Origin: Bacteroidales bacterium UBA3653 | GTDB lineage: Bacteria > Bacteroidota > Bacteroidia > Bacteroidales > Paludibacteraceae | NCBI GenBank assembly: GCA_002373505.1 | Contig: DFKE01000017.1 | Location: 302,602 to 366,601, forward strand | Length of the DNA: 64,000 nt | Direction: 5' to 3' | Shown here: positions 26,367 through 36,194 of the stretch, piece by piece | Layout: each line of letters begins with the position of its first letter | Numbering within the stretch: position 1 is the stretch's first letter | Made by a program: the position numbers and the translations under genes | Notes under the pieces: model-generated | Told to the model about the DNA's origin: nothing | Seen by the model: only the letters and a program-made list of their open reading frames with translations | Databases searched by the model: none

Positions 26367-27137
26367 TTATTTATACAGGAATGCTACGTAATTCAAAACG
26401 GTTGTCAGCAAAGCCACGCTGCTTGTGATCAGGCCCAGAAAACCGGTGTATGTCGGTACCTTGTAGAAACTGTCTTTCGTACGTGCAACATAGATGACAT
26501 CGTTCGGATAAACATAATAGTATTTCGAATCAATGATGCTGTTGGTACGCATATCGAACTCCAATATCTCGGGTTCTTGTCCTCCGTCTCTCGGACGGAT
26601 GATACGGATATGTCTGCGGTCGCCGCTATTCATCACATCGCCTGTCATGGCTAAGGCTTGGAAGATATTCATTTTCTCCTTATATATAAAATATCTACCG
26701 GCATTTGCGTCTCCTATAACGGAGAAATACTTATTATACAGTGCCAACTTAACATCCGCGTCAGGAATGATCTCTCGGAATGCCGCACGCAGCGTATCCT
26801 GTGCTTCGGCTTCCGTCAGTCCCAAAACCTTGATCGGTTTAAGGAAAGGAATATCTATCGTTCCGTCCGAATAAACGCGGTAGGAATTGGCATACTGACC
26901 GCTGGTAGCCATATTATTGGCACCCAACATCTTACTCATAGTCTCGTCTAACGTAATCAGGCGGTAAATAATCTCGTCATTGACACGGATTCGGTAGGGT
27001 TCATAGCTTACGCTGTCATATACCGGCAGTTTGTTGCTCTTCGTCGGCTCTTGCAGGTAACCGATAGATTTGTGGCTGTAGCAGCTTGACATCAATACCG
27101 CAGTGAGGGCAAGCAATATCAGATAAATCTTTTTCAT
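26367..27137 (-). CDS. Wza-like polysaccharide export lipoprotein (second copy)
   Basis: The 256-residue lipoprotein (lipobox VLMSSC) has the polysaccharide export (PF02563) domain and an SLBB-like segment (FSVIGDANAGRYFIYKEKMNIFQALAMTG), ending in a hydrophobic helix. It forms the outer-membrane exit channel working with the Wzc-like kinase encoded 5 bp downstream. Its start overlaps the stop of a paralogue by 4 nt (ATGA), so the pair arose by tandem duplication and is translationally coupled. Confidence 0.92.
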   Translation of the reverse strand: MKKIYLILLALTAVLMSSCYSHKSIGYLQEPTKSNKLPVYDSVSYEPYRIRVNDEIIYRLITLDETMSKMLGANNMATSGQYANSYRVYSDGTIDIPFLKPIKVLGLTEAEAQDTLRAAFREIIPDADVKLALYNKYFSVIGDANAGRYFIYKEKMNIFQALAMTGDVMNSGDRRHIRIIRPRDGGQEPEILEFDMRTNSIIDSKYYYVYPNDVIYVARTKDSFYKVPTYTGFLGLITSSVALLTTVLNYVAFLYK

Positions 27138-28039
27138 TGGGCACCTCCTTTCGCCGGCATACCATTGGATCCGCCACTATTGGAGCCTCCGCCGTAATAT
27201 TTCTTAACATGGTTGATACCTGTCTGAACGATCGTATAGATCAATACTCCGAACGATATAGTGGTTGCTGTTACGCCAAGAACTGTAGAGGCGGAATTGA
27301 TACCGAAACTATAACCCGGGATTTGTCGGATATAGATGATATCGTTCGGCTCAATATAATAGTATTCCGAATTGACCAGATCTTTGGAACGTGCGTCAAA
27401 AGTCTTGATGGTTGTCACTCCTTCTTTCTCGCGCACCAGTTTGATCTCTTTTCTGCTGTTGAACTCATTCAGGTCGCCCGCCATGGCCAGAGCCTCAAAG
27501 ATGGTCATCTTCTCCTTGTTGATCATATATCGTCCGCTTTGCGCTCCAATGATTGAGAACGAACGGTTTACGATATTGACTTCCACGGAGACGGTGCTAT
27601 ATCCCGGAATTTCCTTGAGTAGGGCGCTTAGTTCTTCCTCCAGTTTGTGTTTTACCTCGCGTGTCGTCATTCCGCGAACATACACTTTTCCTATCGTCGG
27701 AAAATCAATGTTTCCGTCATCGTCAATCAGGTAGGTATAGAGGTCGTACGAACCGCCGCTGCTTCCGTTCATCTGATAGCGCATAGTAGAGGCATTTGAC
27801 CCTCCGGCATTATACATAGCCGTCACTTTTTCATCCAGCGAATAGACATACACATACAGCCGGTCGCCGATTCGCAACTCGTAATCCTCAAAACTGAGTG
27901 TGTCGGCATAGTGCGGAATATACTTATCCGGCTCTTGCATATAGTTCACTTTTCGAGCCGTAACGCACGAAGACAACCATATACAAGTAAGAGTCAGAAA
28001 TAATAAATATGTTGTTTTATGCATATTCATTTTTGTCAT
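27134..28039 (-). CDS. Wza-like polysaccharide export lipoprotein (first copy)
   Basis: The 301-residue lipoprotein (lipobox CIWLSSC) has the same polysaccharide export and SLBB organisation as the gene after it (FSIIGAQSGRYMINKEKMTIFEALAMAG). A Gly/Ser/Asn-rich segment lies after the hydrophobic C-terminal helix. There are three possible in-frame starts in the first six codons (ATG at 28039, 28030 and 28024); I keep the first. Two Wza paralogues next to one Wzc could form a mixed channel or two alternative ones. Confidence 0.9.
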   Translation of the reverse strand: MTKMNMHKTTYLLFLTLTCIWLSSCVTARKVNYMQEPDKYIPHYADTLSFEDYELRIGDRLYVYVYSLDEKVTAMYNAGGSNASTMRYQMNGSSGGSYDLYTYLIDDDGNIDFPTIGKVYVRGMTTREVKHKLEEELSALLKEIPGYSTVSVEVNIVNRSFSIIGAQSGRYMINKEKMTIFEALAMAGDLNEFNSRKEIKLVREKEGVTTIKTFDARSKDLVNSEYYYIEPNDIIYIRQIPGYSFGINSASTVLGVTATTISFGVLIYTIVQTGINHVKKYYGGGSNSGGSNGMPAKGGAQ

Positions 28040-28077
28040 TATTCTTTATTCCTGTAGCGGAGCAGTTATTGCTCTCA

Positions 28078-29064
28078 TTACCTCTTCTCATCCCATCCGA
28101 ATGGGTGTTTGGCAAGAGGTAACTTAGCCAGAGGATGATAGTCGCCTACCAAACCTATTGGTTCCGAATGGCGGATTTGAGCCACTGTCTCAATACACGG
28201 ACGTGCTTCCGCAATACGGAAACCGTTGCCGGAAAGAATCTGTTTGTAACTCTCGGTATGCAACTCCGTAAATCCGGCTGAGAACTCAAATTCCTCTCCG
28301 TCTATATTCAGCGTACGGTATGTGCGCTTCTCGCCTTGTACGGCATTAGCCGGGAGACATTCCGCGTTGATACTCAGGAAGTAACGCACACGGGCTTTTT
28401 CCAGTTCCAAATAGCCTGCAACGCGGTCAAAACTCATCACATGGACGATATTTTTCTTCACCGGACCGAACACCCATTGCAGCATGTCGTAGAAATGCAC
28501 GCCGATGTTGGTAGCAATACCACCGGATTTATGCACATCGCCTTTCCAAGAGGAGTAATACCATTTGCCACGAGAGGTGATATAAGTCAGGTCAACGTCA
28601 TAAATCTTATCTTTAGGTCCCTTCTCCACTTTCTCCTTCAGTGCGCGGATCTTGTCATGCAGGCGCAGTTGCAGAATCGTATAAGCCTTGTGCCCCGTCT
28701 CTTTCTCCAGCTCTAACAAGTTGTCTATATTATAAGGATTAAGCACCAACGGTTTCTCGCAGATCACATCGCATCCCAGACGGAGGCCGTAACGGATAAA
28801 CGCGTCGTGCGTATAGTTCGGCGTACAGATTGACACCCAATGCAAAGGATTCTCAGTCCTCATTTGTTTGGAGCAGAAACGGTCGAACTGTTCATTCTCC
28901 GTGTAGAAAGAGCAATCCGGGAACGAACTATCCAGACGCCCTACCGAATCAAACTTGTCGTATGCTACCAACAGGTTGTTGCCTGTATCCGCAATCGCTT
29001 TAATGTGCCGCGGAGCTATATATCCCGCTGCACCGATCAATGCAAAATTCAATTTCTTATCCAT
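28078..29064 (-). CDS. wbpB: WbpB/WlbA-type UDP-sugar 3-dehydrogenase (Gfo/Idh/MocA family)
   Basis: The 328-residue NAD-dependent oxidoreductase opens with a Rossmann motif in FALIGAAGYIAPRHIKAI and carries the catalytic-lysine motif EKPLVLNP. It closely resembles WbpB/WlbA throughout (DLTYITSRGKWYYSSWKGD, ATNIGVHFYDMLQWVFG, GFTELHTESY). Those enzymes oxidise UDP-N-acetylglucosaminuronic acid at C3, the first committed step toward 2,3-diacetamido sugars. The gene is part of the capsule operon, and its start overlaps the preceding gene by 16 bp. The partner aminotransferase and acetyltransferase are not in the window. Confidence 0.88.
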   Translation of the reverse strand: MDKKLNFALIGAAGYIAPRHIKAIADTGNNLLVAYDKFDSVGRLDSSFPDCSFYTENEQFDRFCSKQMRTENPLHWVSICTPNYTHDAFIRYGLRLGCDVICEKPLVLNPYNIDNLLELEKETGHKAYTILQLRLHDKIRALKEKVEKGPKDKIYDVDLTYITSRGKWYYSSWKGDVHKSGGIATNIGVHFYDMLQWVFGPVKKNIVHVMSFDRVAGYLELEKARVRYFLSINAECLPANAVQGEKRTYRTLNIDGEEFEFSAGFTELHTESYKQILSGNGFRIAEARPCIETVAQIRHSEPIGLVGDYHPLAKLPLAKHPFGWDEKR

Positions 29065-29828
29065 AGTTTCTTAATTATATTCTTCATCTTCTGCAGAACC
29101 AGTTCTTGCCACCATTCCGCGCTGTTGTTCGTCCACCGCTGAGGGTGTGTTGTTATCATCACATGCGGAGGCAGTTTCGCTGCCTCTACCGCTTTTATCA
29201 GTTCTTCCGTTTTGTGCCATGTCAATCCGCGGGTATTCCATTTTTCCTGGTATTGCGGTATTTTGTCCCGGACACTCACTTTGTACCCGTCCCAGCAACG
29301 GCCTGTGTCTGTCAGATACAGCACATCGCTAAAATCGGTATCCATATACGGTTCACCTATTATACCAAGCGACTTGTAATCATGGACTTTCCAAAGGTCT
29401 TTCCCGTCATATTTGCTTGTCGGAGCACCATGCATGCAAATCGTCTCTACCGCATAATACCTGCGGAAACAGTCCAACCACGTCTCAAAATGCGCATATG
29501 CTTTCTCCACGTCTCCGTTGCAGAGACTCATATCCTCGTAATGATAGCCTATTTCATGTCCCAGTTTGGCGATAGCACGGATTGCGTCCGGCGAAAATGC
29601 CCCGCTCTCCGATGTCCGGAAATAATACGTTGCCCGCGCGCCGATGGAGTGTTCTATCTGTGCCGTCCGCAAACTGTTCTGCGGTTTGGCATCCACGTCG
29701 TGCCGGAGAATCACGAATTTCGCAGGTCTCTTCCCTTTGCAATACTCCGCAAAGGGAATTAACTCATAGCCTGCTTTCTGCAGTCTCTCCAACAATTCGC
29801 GATATATGTCCAGACTGAAATCTTTCAT
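29049..29828 (-). CDS. Polysaccharide deacetylase-like protein
   Basis: The 259-residue protein has the NodB-type motifs: VILRHDVDAKP (metal-binding Asp pair) and LGHEIGYHYEDM in place of the canonical HxxxH motif. There is no signal peptide, so it would act in the cytoplasm, perhaps on a capsule precursor. In Bacteroidota such proteins are common in capsule loci, but their exact substrates are mostly unknown to me. It begins 3 bp after fcl ends and overlaps wbpB. Confidence 0.8.
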   Translation of the reverse strand: MKDFSLDIYRELLERLQKAGYELIPFAEYCKGKRPAKFVILRHDVDAKPQNSLRTAQIEHSIGARATYYFRTSESGAFSPDAIRAIAKLGHEIGYHYEDMSLCNGDVEKAYAHFETWLDCFRRYYAVETICMHGAPTSKYDGKDLWKVHDYKSLGIIGEPYMDTDFSDVLYLTDTGRCWDGYKVSVRDKIPQYQEKWNTRGLTWHKTEELIKAVEAAKLPPHVMITTHPQRWTNNSAEWWQELVLQKMKNIIKKLWIRN

Positions 29829-29831
29829 CGA

Positions 29832-30773
29832 TTACCTTTCTGCGCGCATCGGGTTTTCCAGGAAGTCCTTATATGCCAGGCGAATACCGTCTTCCAGTTC
29901 GGTTTTGTACGTCCAACCTAAAGCCGTTGCTTTGCTAACATCCAGCAGTTTGCGCGGCGTGCCGTCAGGACGAGTACTATCCCATAAGATTTCTCCTTCA
30001 TAGCCGATCACTTTCGCCACCAGCTCTGTCAAGGCCTTGATAGTCAACTCCTTGCCCGTTCCGGCATTGACGGTTTCGTTCCCGCTGTAGTTATTCATCA
30101 GGAATACGCAGAGGTTCGCCAGATCATCCACATAGAGAAACTCTCTCAGCGGGGCACCAGTACCCCAGCAGGTCACGGACTTCGCCCCACTCTCTTTTGC
30201 CTCATGGAAACGGCGGATCAATGCGGGCAGGACATGGCTGTGCTCCGGATGATAGTTATCATTCGGACCATACAGGTTCGTCGGCATAACAGAAATATAA
30301 TCCGTTCCGTACTGCCGGTTCAGGAACTCGCAGTATTTGAGTCCGCTTATCTTCGCCAACGCGTAAGCTTCGTTCGTCTTCTCCAGTTCGCCTGTCAGCA
30401 GACAACTTTCTTTCATCGGTTGTGGCGCCATGCGAGGATAGATGCAGCTTGAGCCAAGGAATTCCAGTTTCTTGCAGCCGTTCTTCCATGCCGCATGAAT
30501 GACGTTCATCTCCAGAATCATGTTGTCGTACATGAAATCTGCCAGCGCATTCTGGTTTGCTACAATACCTCCCACTTTGGCTGCAGCCAGAAAAACATAC
30601 TCCGGCTTCTCCGCCTCAAAGAACGCTTCTACCGCATCCTGGCGGCACAGATCCAATTCTTTGTGCGTGCGGGTAATAATATTGGTATATCCTTGTCTCT
30701 GCAGTTCACGCACAATCGCGCTTCCCACCATGCCGCGGTGGCCTGCTACATATATTTTTGAGTTTTTCAACAT
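29832..30773 (-). CDS. fcl: GDP-L-fucose synthase
   Basis: The 313-residue short-chain dehydrogenase is a 3,5-epimerase/4-reductase that turns GDP-4-keto-6-deoxymannose into GDP-L-fucose. Visible features are GHRGMVGSAI (NADP-binding), GSSCIYPRMAPQPMKE, and the catalytic YALAK pair with the Ser-Cys motif before it. With gmd upstream it completes the GDP-fucose pathway. A conserved 51-bp hairpin element lies 17 nt before the start. Confidence 0.95.
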   Translation of the reverse strand: MLKNSKIYVAGHRGMVGSAIVRELQRQGYTNIITRTHKELDLCRQDAVEAFFEAEKPEYVFLAAAKVGGIVANQNALADFMYDNMILEMNVIHAAWKNGCKKLEFLGSSCIYPRMAPQPMKESCLLTGELEKTNEAYALAKISGLKYCEFLNRQYGTDYISVMPTNLYGPNDNYHPEHSHVLPALIRRFHEAKESGAKSVTCWGTGAPLREFLYVDDLANLCVFLMNNYSGNETVNAGTGKELTIKALTELVAKVIGYEGEILWDSTRPDGTPRKLLDVSKATALGWTYKTELEDGIRLAYKDFLENPMRAER

Positions 30774-30789
30774 ATAATCATTGCATTTT

Positions 30790-30840
30790 AAAAATCACGG
30801 GATAATATACAATGTATATTATAAGGTATACCGGGATACG
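30790..30840 (-). repeat. 51-bp hairpin element upstream of fcl (copy 1)
   Basis: A perfect inverted repeat, ATAATATAC (30802-30810) and GTATATTAT (30814-30822), surrounds the 3-nt centre AAT. It is flanked by TCACGGG and TACCGGGATACG. The element recurs almost identically at 49794-49844 with centre ATA. Both copies sit just upstream of a minus-strand start codon. The rest of the 144-bp gap to gmd contains repeats of GAGTC/GACTC (30847-30878). Confidence 0.85.
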
Positions 30841-30917
30841 TAATTGACTCTTAAATGAGTCTTAAAAGAGTCGTAAATGACCCGTTAGTAAATCGATAAA
30901 CCCTTTCGATACAAGTA

Positions 30918-32048
30918 TTACTTATCCACTCCTTTTTCAAGATATTCGGCGAGATTGACTTTTCGTATCTCAGCCGCTGCGTCGTCTGCTGCTATCTTTT
31001 TCATATCGTGAGCAACCATCAGTTCCACAAGTTGCTCAAACGTGGTGCTTTGCGGATTCCATCCCAGTTCGCGTTTGGCTTTGGACGGATCGCCAAGCAG
31101 GTTCACCACGTCTGTAGGACGGTAGAAATCGGGACTTACAGCTACAACCACATCTCCGATCTGCACTCCTTTTCCTTGGGCGAGTGCCGGCGAGAGGCTT
31201 TCGACAATACCTTTCTCGTCTATACCCTTTCCTTCCCATCGCAACTCAATGCCCGCGTGGTGGAATGCGAGCGTAGCAAACTCACGAACGGTATGCTGAA
31301 CACCCGTTGCAATCACAAAATCCTCCGGCGTGTCATGCTGCAAGATCAACCACATGCACTCCACATAGTCCTTGGCATATCCCCAGTCGCGCAAAGAATC
31401 CAAATTACCCAGATACAGCCGTTCCTGCTTGCCTTGCGCAATACGTGCCGCCGCCAATGTGATTTTTCTGGTCACAAAGGTTTCTCCGCGCCGTTCCGAC
31501 TCATGATTGAAGAGAATACCCGAACAGCAGAACATATTGTACGCTTCGCGGTATTCTTTGATGATCCAATAGCCGTACAGTTTCGCCACCGCATAAGGAC
31601 TATACGGATGGAAAGGTGTGTTTTCGTTTTGCGGCACCTCCTCCACTTTCCCGTACAACTCGCTTGTCGAGGCCTGGTATATACGGCAACTCTTCTCCAG
31701 ATGGTTTGTGCGTACGGCTTCCAGAATACGCAGCACTCCTACTGCATCCACATCTGCCGTAAACTCCGGTGCATCAAACGACACCTGCACATGACTCTGC
31801 GCCGCCAGATTGTATATCTCATCCGGCTGCACTTTACCTACCAGTTTCACAAGCGACATCGAGTCGCTCATGTCTGCATAATGCAAATGGAAATGCGGAA
31901 CCCCCTCCAAATGGGCTATACGCTCACGATAATCAACCGAGCTACGGCGTATAATACCGTGAACCTCATATCCCTTTGCCAGCAAAAACTCAGACAAGTA
32001 ACTTCCGTCTTGTCCCGTAACACCTGTTATTAATGCGATTTTAGCCAT
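30918..32048 (-). CDS. gmd: GDP-mannose 4,6-dehydratase
   Basis: The 376-residue protein is the first enzyme of GDP-L-fucose synthesis. It has the N-terminal ALITGVTGQDGSYL nucleotide-binding motif, the STSELYGKV catalytic segment and the YAVAK catalytic pair, and FNHESERRGETFVTRKI. ATG 32048 is chosen over an upstream in-frame start at 32081, because the promoter -7 box (32075-32068) overlaps that region. It is the first gene of the capsule operon that runs to 23734. Confidence 0.95.
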   Translation of the reverse strand: MAKIALITGVTGQDGSYLSEFLLAKGYEVHGIIRRSSVDYRERIAHLEGVPHFHLHYADMSDSMSLVKLVGKVQPDEIYNLAAQSHVQVSFDAPEFTADVDAVGVLRILEAVRTNHLEKSCRIYQASTSELYGKVEEVPQNENTPFHPYSPYAVAKLYGYWIIKEYREAYNMFCCSGILFNHESERRGETFVTRKITLAAARIAQGKQERLYLGNLDSLRDWGYAKDYVECMWLILQHDTPEDFVIATGVQHTVREFATLAFHHAGIELRWEGKGIDEKGIVESLSPALAQGKGVQIGDVVVAVSPDFYRPTDVVNLLGDPSKAKRELGWNPQSTTFEQLVELMVAHDMKKIAADDAAAEIRKVNLAEYLEKGVDK

Positions 32049-32067
32049 AGCAATCCAAATTAGGCTG

Positions 32068-32098
32068 CAAAGATACAACATTTTTTTAATATACGCAA
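32068..32098 (-). promoter_or_regulatory. Promoter of the capsule operon (gmd)
   Basis: On the minus strand TTG (32098-32096), 20 nt and TATCTTTG (32075-32068). Transcription would start near 32061, 13 nt before the gmd ATG. Confidence 0.8.
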
Positions 32099-32155
32099 GT
32101 GCGCGCGCGTTTTTCCTAAAAAAAAATATTATTTTGCATTTTTAGTAAAACTTAT

Positions 32156-32186
32156 TTGTTTGTATGCATAATTTGTTGTACCTTTG
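32156..32186 (+). promoter_or_regulatory. Promoter of pheT
   Basis: TTG at 32156-32158, a 20-nt spacer and TACCTTTG at 32179-32186. Start near 32193, giving a leader of about 22 nt. It is divergent from the gmd promoter. Confidence 0.8.
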
Positions 32187-32214
32187 TACGAAATTTGGAC
32201 TAATAAGCAAAAAT

Positions 32215-34680
32215 ATGAATATTTCTTACAATTGGTTAAAGCGCTACATCGCGTTGCAGGACGACGCCGAGACAGTAGCAAAAATTCTGACATCTATCGG
32301 TCTTGAGGTAGGTACAGTTGAAACCGTAGAGACCATAAAGGGCGGTTTGAAAGGCCTGGTAGTCGGCGAAGTGTTGAGTTGCGAACCCCACCCTAATTCG
32401 GATCATTTACATCTGACGAAAGTCAATATCGGAGAAGGCGATCCTCTGCCTATCGTCTGTGGTGCGCCTAACGTAGCGGCCGGACAGAAAGTTATCGTCG
32501 CCACTATCGGCACCGTTCTATACGACGGAGAGGAATCATTTACGATCAAAAAAGGCAAGTTGCGCGGCGAGGACTCGTACGGAATGCTATGCGCAGAAGA
32601 TGAGATCGGCGTAGGAACCGACCATGCCGGAATCATTGTGCTGCCTGCCGATACGCCGGTTGGCATGAAAGCGGCGGAATACTATCATATAGAAAACGAT
32701 ACAATCATCGAAGTGGATATTACTCCGAACCGTTCGGATGCTGCTTCGCATTTCGGCGTGGCACGCGATCTGTACGCATACTACAAGGCGCACGGACAAG
32801 ATATCGCATTGACGAAACCATCCGTAGAGGCGTTCCGGATTGACAATCACGAATTGCCTATATCCGTCAGCATTGACGCACCGGAAGCATGCCCTCGCTA
32901 CACCGGAGTCAGCATCAAAGGCGTAGAAATCAAAGAAAGCCCGGAATGGTTAAAAAACAGTTTGCTGGCTATCGGTTTGCGCCCAATTAACAACGTGGTG
33001 GATGTCACCAATTTCGTGCTTCACGAATGCGGTCAGGCGCTGCACGCTTTCGATGCCGACAAGATCAAAGGAAACGCTATTCATGTGCGCTACGCGAAAC
33101 AGGGAGAGAAATTCACTACTCTGGATGGCGTTGAACGTGAGATGAACGAGCGGGATCTGATGATTGCAAACGCAGAAGAGGCGATGTGTATTGCCGGTGT
33201 ATTCGGTGGCTTGGAGAGCGGCGTGAGCGAGAAAACGAAAAATGTGTTCCTCGAGAGCGCTTATTTTGATCCTGTTACCATCCGTAAGACCAGCCGCCGC
33301 CACCAGTTGCAGACCGATGCCTCTTTCCGTTATGAGCGCGGCTGCGACCCGAACAACACAATGTATGTGCTCAGACGAGCTGCATTGCTGATTCAGGAAG
33401 TAGCCGGAGGACAGGTAGCGATGGAGGTTTCGGACAATGGACAAACAGCTTTTGATCCATGGCCTGTAACGATTGATATTCAACGTGTTTACTCGCTGAT
33501 AGGAAAAAATATCGGTGAAGACACTATTGAGACTATTCTGCACGCGCTTGAGATAGAGATTAAAGAGAAGAAAGGCGAAGTATGGCAGTTGGCTGTACCG
33601 CGCTATCGCGTAGATGTGCAACGTGAATGCGACGTAGTAGAAGATATACTACGTATATACGGATATGACAACGTGGAGTTTCCTGAGAAACTGAATACCA
33701 GTTTGGCGTATAGCCCGAAACCGAATCCGGAGCTGTTGCGCCGCCGCATAGCGGAACAATTGACAGCACAAGGATTCAATGAGATTCTCAATAACTCGCT
33801 TACAAAAGTATCCTATTACGAGCCGTTGGAGCAACTGCCCTTGGCTAAATGCGTGAAAATCATGAATCCGCTTAGTCAGGATCTGGGTGTTCTTCGTCAA
33901 ACCCTACTCTTCGGCGGATTGGAGTCTATCGCCCGCAACGTCAACAGACGTAACAGCGACCTCATGTTCTACGAGTACGGCAATTGTTACCACTACAGTG
34001 CTTCCGTAAGGGAAGGAAACGACGAGAATCCGCTGCGTGCGTACACAGAAGAACCGCATCTCGGATTGTGGCTAACCGGCAACAAAACCGCCCAGAGTTG
34101 GGTTCGCAAAGAAGAAAAGACTTCCTTCTTCCAACTCCGTGCATATGTGAACAACATCCTTGTCCGGCTCGGTGTAAATCCGGACACTCTGAATATAGAA
34201 CCGCTTGATAATGAGTTGTTTAGAGACGGATTGACATTAAAAGCCGCGAACGGAAAAGCAGTAGGATTTATAGGTATCGTAGATCAAAAGACATTGAAAT
34301 GCTTCGATATTGAGCAAGAAGTTTATTATGCCGACCTGGAATGGAACCAATTGCTGAAACTGAACAAGCAATACAAAGCCGTCATTAACGATCTGCCAAA
34401 GTATCCGGAAGTAAAACGTGACTTTGCTTTGTTAGTTGACAAAACCGTCGAGTTCGCCGATTTGGCAAGAGCCGCTTTTGCGACCGAACACAAGTTGCTG
34501 AAACATGTCTTCCTTTTCGACGTGTACGAGGGTAAGAATCTGGAGGCAGGAAAGAAATCCTATGCTTTGTCATTCATCCTGCAGGATCCCGAGAACACCC
34601 TCAAAGATACCCAGATAGAAGCAGTTATGAACCGCCTGAAGGCCACATTTGAAGAGAAATTCAATGCTACCCTCCGCTGA
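32215..34680 (+). CDS. pheT: Phenylalanine-tRNA ligase beta subunit
   Basis: The 821-residue protein pairs with PheS to charge tRNA-Phe. It has the N-terminal B1 region, the tRNA-binding OB fold (GLVVGEVLSCEPHPNSDHLHL), the B3/B4 editing domain, B5, and the C-terminal FDX-ACB anticodon-binding domain (YPEVKRDFALLVDKTVEF). ATG 32215 matches the family start (MNISYNWLKRYI); the longer frame begins upstream of the promoter. Its 3' end overlaps prfC by 17 bp. pheS is not in the window. Confidence 0.96.
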   Translation: MNISYNWLKRYIALQDDAETVAKILTSIGLEVGTVETVETIKGGLKGLVVGEVLSCEPHPNSDHLHLTKVNIGEGDPLPIVCGAPNVAAGQKVIVATIGTVLYDGEESFTIKKGKLRGEDSYGMLCAEDEIGVGTDHAGIIVLPADTPVGMKAAEYYHIENDTIIEVDITPNRSDAASHFGVARDLYAYYKAHGQDIALTKPSVEAFRIDNHELPISVSIDAPEACPRYTGVSIKGVEIKESPEWLKNSLLAIGLRPINNVVDVTNFVLHECGQALHAFDADKIKGNAIHVRYAKQGEKFTTLDGVEREMNERDLMIANAEEAMCIAGVFGGLESGVSEKTKNVFLESAYFDPVTIRKTSRRHQLQTDASFRYERGCDPNNTMYVLRRAALLIQEVAGGQVAMEVSDNGQTAFDPWPVTIDIQRVYSLIGKNIGEDTIETILHALEIEIKEKKGEVWQLAVPRYRVDVQRECDVVEDILRIYGYDNVEFPEKLNTSLAYSPKPNPELLRRRIAEQLTAQGFNEILNNSLTKVSYYEPLEQLPLAKCVKIMNPLSQDLGVLRQTLLFGGLESIARNVNRRNSDLMFYEYGNCYHYSASVREGNDENPLRAYTEEPHLGLWLTGNKTAQSWVRKEEKTSFFQLRAYVNNILVRLGVNPDTLNIEPLDNELFRDGLTLKAANGKAVGFIGIVDQKTLKCFDIEQEVYYADLEWNQLLKLNKQYKAVINDLPKYPEVKRDFALLVDKTVEFADLARAAFATEHKLLKHVFLFDVYEGKNLEAGKKSYALSFILQDPENTLKDTQIEAVMNRLKATFEEKFNATLR

Positions 34681-36160
34681 TCAACAAGAGATATTGAGAC
34701 GTCGCACATTCGCGATTATCTCACACCCGGATGCCGGTAAAACGACATTAACCGAAAAACTCCTCCTTTATGGAGGAGCGATTCACGTTGCCGGAGCGGT
34801 TAAGTCGAATAAGATTCGCAAAACAGCCACCTCGGACTGGATGGAGATAGAGAAACAACGTGGTATTTCTGTGGCTACTTCTGTCATGGGATTCGATTAT
34901 AACGACTATCATATCAACATTCTTGATACCCCCGGTCACCAGGATTTTGCTGAAGATACATTCCGTACGCTGACCGCAGTGGATAGCGCGATTGTCGTGA
35001 TCGACAGCGCAAAGGGCGTAGAGACTCAGACGAGACGTTTGATGGAAGTATGCCGTATGCGGAAGACTCCTGTCATGGTCTTCATGAATAAGATGGACCG
35101 TGAGGGAAAGGATCCTTTCGATCTGATGGATGAAGTTGAACGCGAATTGCAGATACATGTTACTCCTCTGACGTGGGCGAACGGGCAAGGTTTGAAATTT
35201 GAGTCCGTATTCGCACTCAATAACCGCCCGTCGAATATTACCGGGAAGTTAGCGGAAGATTTAGAGATGGTGGATGGTGTATATCCTGAGTTTGACAAAG
35301 AAGCATACCTTCGTGGCGAGTTGGCGCCGGTCTTTTTCGGGTCTGCATACAAAACCATCGGAGTACAGGAATTATTGGATTTCTTTGTTGTGAACGCGCC
35401 TTCTCCGCGTCCCGTTGTAGCCGAAGAACGGACGGTAGAACCGATGGAAGACAAGTTTACTGCGTTTTGCTTCAAGATCCATGCAAACATGGACCCGAAC
35501 CATCGTTCCTGTATTGCTTTCTTTAAGATATGCAGCGGCAAATTTCTACGCAACACCTATTATTACCACGTGCGCAAGAACCAACAGATGCGGTTTGCCG
35601 CTCCTACCTGCTTCATGGCCCAGAAGAAAGAAACGGTTGATGAAGCTTTTGCAGGTGATATAGTAGGTCTGCCGGATACCGGTAATTTCAAGATTGGCGA
35701 CACACTCACCAGCGGCGAATTACTACATTTCAAAGGTTTGCCTTCTTTTTCACCAGAGATGTTCAAATATATTGATAATGCCGATCCAATGAAGCAAAAG
35801 CAGTTGGAGAAAGGTATTAATCAGTTGATGGACGAAGGAGTGGCGCAGTTGTTTGTCAGCCAACTGAACGGTAGGAAGATTATCGGAACTGTCGGTCAAT
35901 TGCAGTTTGAAGTCATCCAATACCGTCTGGAACACGAGTATCAAGCCAAGTGTCGCTGGACACCGCTCCAGATGTATAAAGCCTGCTGGATCGAGAGTGA
36001 TGATGCTGCGGAACTGGATATGTTCAAAAAACGCAAAGCGCAATATATGGCTACTGATAAGGAAGGACGCGACGTGTTCATGGCGGATAGTGCCTATGTG
36101 CTCTCCATGGCGCAGCAGGACTACAAGCATATTACGTTCCATTTTACATCGGAGTTTTAG
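34664..36160 (+). CDS. prfC: Peptide chain release factor 3
   Basis: The 498-residue translational GTPase recycles RF1/RF2 after termination. G1 (SHPDAGKTT), switch II with G3 (DTPGHQDFAEDT) and G4 (NKMDRE) are present, and the IEKQRGISVATSVM segment is typical of RF3. It is slightly shorter than E. coli RF3. ATG 34664 lies inside the end of pheT, in a different frame, and gives the expected N-terminus; an upstream in-frame ATG at 34649 would add five residues. Confidence 0.95.
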   Translation: MLPSADQQEILRRRTFAIISHPDAGKTTLTEKLLLYGGAIHVAGAVKSNKIRKTATSDWMEIEKQRGISVATSVMGFDYNDYHINILDTPGHQDFAEDTFRTLTAVDSAIVVIDSAKGVETQTRRLMEVCRMRKTPVMVFMNKMDREGKDPFDLMDEVERELQIHVTPLTWANGQGLKFESVFALNNRPSNITGKLAEDLEMVDGVYPEFDKEAYLRGELAPVFFGSAYKTIGVQELLDFFVVNAPSPRPVVAEERTVEPMEDKFTAFCFKIHANMDPNHRSCIAFFKICSGKFLRNTYYYHVRKNQQMRFAAPTCFMAQKKETVDEAFAGDIVGLPDTGNFKIGDTLTSGELLHFKGLPSFSPEMFKYIDNADPMKQKQLEKGINQLMDEGVAQLFVSQLNGRKIIGTVGQLQFEVIQYRLEHEYQAKCRWTPLQMYKACWIESDDAAELDMFKKRKAQYMATDKEGRDVFMADSAYVLSMAQQDYKHITFHFTSEF

Positions 36161-36194
36161 CCGCAACACACCGTAATTTAAAACAACATATATT